14,669 bases of DNA from an uncultured Geobacteraceae bacterium (GTDB lineage Bacteria > Desulfobacterota > Desulfuromonadia > Geobacterales > Pseudopelobacteraceae). The notes below the pieces were generated by a model that was not told the origin of the DNA, did not search any database, and saw nothing but the letters and a program-made list of their open reading frames with translations. The DNA lies in the NCBI GenBank assembly GCA_903879825.1, contig CAIRND010000057.1, positions 1-14,669 of the forward strand, in the 5' to 3' direction. The position numbers and the translations under genes were made by a program. Positions 12,435 through 14,669 of this stretch are shown piece by piece (positions within the stretch are counted from its first letter, which is position 1; every line of letters starts with the position of its first letter).

Positions 12435-14447
12435 TCACAGCCTTACCCCCCCCCCCCCCCCCAAAGTGAACCAAAACGTGGCACCCTGCTCTACAGCGCC
12501 TTCAGCCCACACTCTGCCGCCATGCCGTTGAATAACATGCTGTACCAGTGCCAGACCAACGCCGGTACCCACAAACTCCTGTTCCGTATGTAACCTCTGA
12601 AAGGTAGTAAACAGCTTGCCAGCATATTTCATATTGAAACCGGCGCCGTCATCACGGACAAAATAAGTTGTTTTCGCGCCGACAGTGGTGACGCCAAACT
12701 CTATCCGTGCTTCGGCATGATTACTGGTAAATTTCCAGGCATTGCCGAGCAGATTATCCAGTACGACCTTGAGAAGCCGGGGGTCTCCTTTCGCGGTAAC
12801 ACCCGGTGCGATAACAAAGGTCACGTTCCGTTCCGGCTCTTCGCTGCGAAGCTCCTCTGACACGGTGACAGCCAGATGGCTGAGATTCACCTTTTCAAAG
12901 ATTAACTCGGCTCTGGTGATGCGCGACAGTTTCAACATATCGTCAATCAGCTGTGCCATCCTCTGTGTAGCCGCGCGTACCCGGCGGAGATAATCTTTAC
13001 CCACATCCTCCAGAGCATTTCCGTATTCTTCCAGCAGAGCCAGACTGAAACCGTCAATACTGCGCAGAGGCGCTCGCAGATCGTGGGAGACGGAATAGGC
13101 AAATGACTCCATTTCGTTGCGTGCCCTCTCAAGCTGGGCGGTCCGTTCGATCACCCGTTGTTCCAGCTTGCTGTTCAGTCGAGTAATCTCCAACTCGGCC
13201 CGCTTTAGTTCGCTGATATCGGTAAAGGTTACGACAACATGGATAATAGCGCCATCCGGCCCGGTAAATGGGTAGGCATTGCATTGCACCCACAACGGTT
13301 CAGCCAGGTCAGGACGTTTAATCCCCAGTATTTGGTTGGTTACCGGCTGCCCTGACGACAACACCCGATTAATCGGGTATTCTTCAAGGGGCGCCGTAGT
13401 ACCATCGACATGAAGAAAGCACCAGGAAGGATCCATGGCCGTTTTCCCCCGCATCTGATCGTTACTTAGGCCGAGAAGAGCAGCGGCCATCGGATTTGAA
13501 AATATTATCGCCGAATCAGAGTTGTGGACCACAACCCCCGCAGAAAGATTTTCAACCAATTGGTGAAAATCCTCCTTACTCTCCTGCAGCGCATCGGCCT
13601 CTCGCTGTTTGCGTACGGTAATATCATCCATCGCCAGGAGAATCTTTTGTGAATCTGGCTTGTTAGTGAAAAATTGGCGGGCATTGAGCATAAAAGTTCT
13701 GCGACCGATATTCACAAAATCATGCTGTACTTCATAGTTTTTGACCACGGAATCATGGGGGAGAATATCCTCTAGCAGTGCCTTCAGGCGGGGAATATCC
13801 CACTGCCGATTCCCCAGATCATAGATGGAATTTCCGATAGTTTCCTCGGGGGTTACTTTGAAAGTTTCGTAGAAACAGTCATTGGCGCTGACCACCTTCA
13901 TTTCGGGACTCATTATTACCACAAGGGGTTCGTGCAGAGTTTCCACTATGCTTTCGGCATATGCCCTGGCATAGTTTATTTCAATTTCCGCCAGTTTACG
14001 ATCAGTGATGTCCGTATGTGACACAACAACGGCATGGTCTGAAGATTCCTTCAGCAGTGTCGCTCTCAATACAAACCAGCGCTGTTCAAGCGGTGAGTGG
14101 AGAGGATATTCCAGAGTAAATTCCCGCAAATCTTTCTCCAAAACGGTATGAATGCCGCGCGCTGCATCGTCAGCCCATTCTTTGTCTACTCCGCACATGC
14201 AGGCCCAGCACACATCCAGATACTGTTTGCCAACATCGCTGTTTACTGCCGTCTCCTCACTGGTATCGAAGGCAAAATTCCGCCATGATTTATTCGACTC
14301 AACAATTATCCCATTCGAGTCCAGCACGGCAATATACGATGAGAGCGAGTTCAGTAGATCTCTGTAAAATCGTACAATTTCCTGTAAATCACCAGACAGC
14401 CGATGTGCCGAATGTGGCGCTTCGTCAGTTGCATGTGTCGTGTTCAT
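12435..14447 (-). CDS. Three-PAS histidine kinase with a G17 tract at its 3' end
   Basis: A 670-residue soluble sensor kinase. PAS-like domains lie at about 28-150, 165-285 and 295-415, each ending in a PAC-like helix (for example HTDITDRKLAE and FTDISELKRAE). A coiled coil follows, then a phytochrome-type HisKA domain (SVSHDLRAPLRSIDG, H455) and HATPase with NLLGNAWKFT, DDGAGFNMKYAGKLF and GTGVGLALVQHVIQRHGG. PAS 1 has a dense cysteine group (CWACMC at 80-85), and PAS ligands are unknown. The start is ATG 14447, with GGAG five bases upstream; a TTG at 14471 is less likely. The C-terminus is LGGGGGVRL, coded by 17 G in a row, whereas the paralogue upstream stops right after TLG. Partner: the Rcp1-like regulator just downstream. 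Confidence 0.93.
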   Translation of the reverse strand: MNTTHATDEAPHSAHRLSGDLQEIVRFYRDLLNSLSSYIAVLDSNGIIVESNKSWRNFAFDTSEETAVNSDVGKQYLDVCWACMCGVDKEWADDAARGIHTVLEKDLREFTLEYPLHSPLEQRWFVLRATLLKESSDHAVVVSHTDITDRKLAEIEINYARAYAESIVETLHEPLVVIMSPEMKVVSANDCFYETFKVTPEETIGNSIYDLGNRQWDIPRLKALLEDILPHDSVVKNYEVQHDFVNIGRRTFMLNARQFFTNKPDSQKILLAMDDITVRKQREADALQESKEDFHQLVENLSAGVVVHNSDSAIIFSNPMAAALLGLSNDQMRGKTAMDPSWCFLHVDGTTAPLEEYPINRVLSSGQPVTNQILGIKRPDLAEPLWVQCNAYPFTGPDGAIIHVVVTFTDISELKRAELEITRLNSKLEQRVIERTAQLERARNEMESFAYSVSHDLRAPLRSIDGFSLALLEEYGNALEDVGKDYLRRVRAATQRMAQLIDDMLKLSRITRAELIFEKVNLSHLAVTVSEELRSEEPERNVTFVIAPGVTAKGDPRLLKVVLDNLLGNAWKFTSNHAEARIEFGVTTVGAKTTYFVRDDGAGFNMKYAGKLFTTFQRLHTEQEFVGTGVGLALVQHVIQRHGGRVWAEGAVEQGATFWFTLGGGGGVRL
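12446..12462. repeat. Mononucleotide C17 tract (G17 in the coding strand)
   Basis: Seventeen C on the plus strand form a run inside the last codons of the PAS kinase. One base fewer gives a TAA stop directly after five glycines. One base more continues the frame for 12 further codons (GKAVNTVNVWRK) to a TAG at 12411-12409, inside the AGGAGGAGG ribosome binding site of the response-regulator gene. A run this long is expected to vary in vivo and is also a common place for sequencing errors. Confidence 0.9.
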
Positions 14448-14500
14448 AGCCACTCCCGTAAACCAGCACAACCGTTGTTATCGTACCCACTCTCGCTTCC

Positions 14501-14669
14501 TCACCCCAGCGTAAACCAGAACGTCGCTCCCTGCTCCACCGCACCTTCAGCCCAGACTCTGCCGCCGTGCCGGTGGATGATATGCTGCACCAGTGCCAGT
14601 CCGATGCCAGCGCCGGGGAACTCAAGTTCCGTATGCAGCCTCTGAAACGTGGTAAAAAGCTTATCAACG
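14501..14669 (-). CDS. C-terminal end of a second histidine kinase, cut by window edge
   Basis: The last 55 codons of a sensor kinase, running to TGA 14503-14501. The visible part is the end of the HATPase domain: VDKLFTTFQRLHTELEFPGA, then GIGLALVQHIIHRHGGRVWAEGAVEQGATFWFTLG. It matches the C-terminus of the three-PAS kinase almost residue for residue, and the DNA is also clearly similar, so the two are recent tandem paralogues. The gene probably starts far to the right. A 53-base gap separates it from the ATG of the three-PAS kinase. Confidence 0.92.
   Translation of the reverse strand, partial: VDKLFTTFQRLHTELEFPGAGIGLALVQHIIHRHGGRVWAEGAVEQGATFWFTLG

Noticed and set aside
12446..12462. 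C17 run as a pure sequencing error
   Set aside because: Not rejected as a possibility, but the given frame with 17 closes normally three codons later, and shorter or longer lengths also give short tails, so the gene is intact either way; kept as a finding.

Overview
The window looks like chromosomal DNA of a Gram-negative, environmental, signalling-rich bacterium. My best guess is a member of the Desulfuromonadia/Geobacterales group of the former Deltaproteobacteria. That guess rests on a fused AroQ-type chorismate mutase/prephenate dehydratase, an EAL-HDOD protein, many hybrid kinases with N-terminal receiver domains, a PEP-CTERM protein with its FemAB-like partner, and -24/-12 (sigma-54) promoters. 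It is an inference from family resemblance, not from a marker gene.

Layout, left to right. (1) 1-1256, minus strand: the N-terminal part of pheA, running off the left edge, preceded by an HD-domain protein. (2) 1285-1534, plus strand: a sigma-54-like promoter and a 55-codon ORF with a strong ribosome binding site. (3) 1571-2854, minus: an EAL-HDOD protein with a sigma-70-type promoter. (4) 3017-4027, plus: a PP-loop tRNA-thiolation-type protein, followed by a 125-bp inverted-repeat element. (5) 4216-6704: an exopolysaccharide/envelope island with a PEP-CTERM-associated FemAB-like protein (minus), a PilZ protein (plus) behind a good -24/-12 promoter and an 18-bp palindrome, a symmetric bidirectional terminator, and a PEP-CTERM protein (minus) behind a consensus-perfect sigma-54 promoter with two upstream repeat sites. 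(6) 6982-7115: a second inverted-repeat element. (7) 7173-8697, minus: a YaeI-like metallophosphoesterase, an overlapping Lys-rich 57-codon ORF just upstream, and a STAS-domain protein. (8) 8962-14669, minus: a phosphorelay block of REC-HK, REC-HK-REC, an Rcp1-like response regulator, a three-PAS histidine kinase, and the 3' end of a second, closely related kinase.

How they may work together. The PEP-CTERM protein, PilZ protein and possibly the 55-codon protein share the sigma-54 promoter type. Secretion/sorting of an extracellular PEP-CTERM protein and a c-di-GMP receptor could therefore be switched on by the same enhancer-dependent system; the exosortase and its regulators are not in this window. 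The phosphorelay block shows recent duplication: two receiver domains about 80% identical over 130 residues, and two kinases with near-identical C-termini. One kinase gene ends in a run of 17 G (C17 on the + strand) whose length would change its C-terminus and where its translation stops relative to the next gene's ribosome binding site, a candidate phase-variable switch.

The points most worth checking are the C17 tract, the sigma-54 set with its candidate enhancer sites, the two small ORFs, and the two related inverted-repeat elements. No rRNA, tRNA, CRISPR array or transposase gene was seen.
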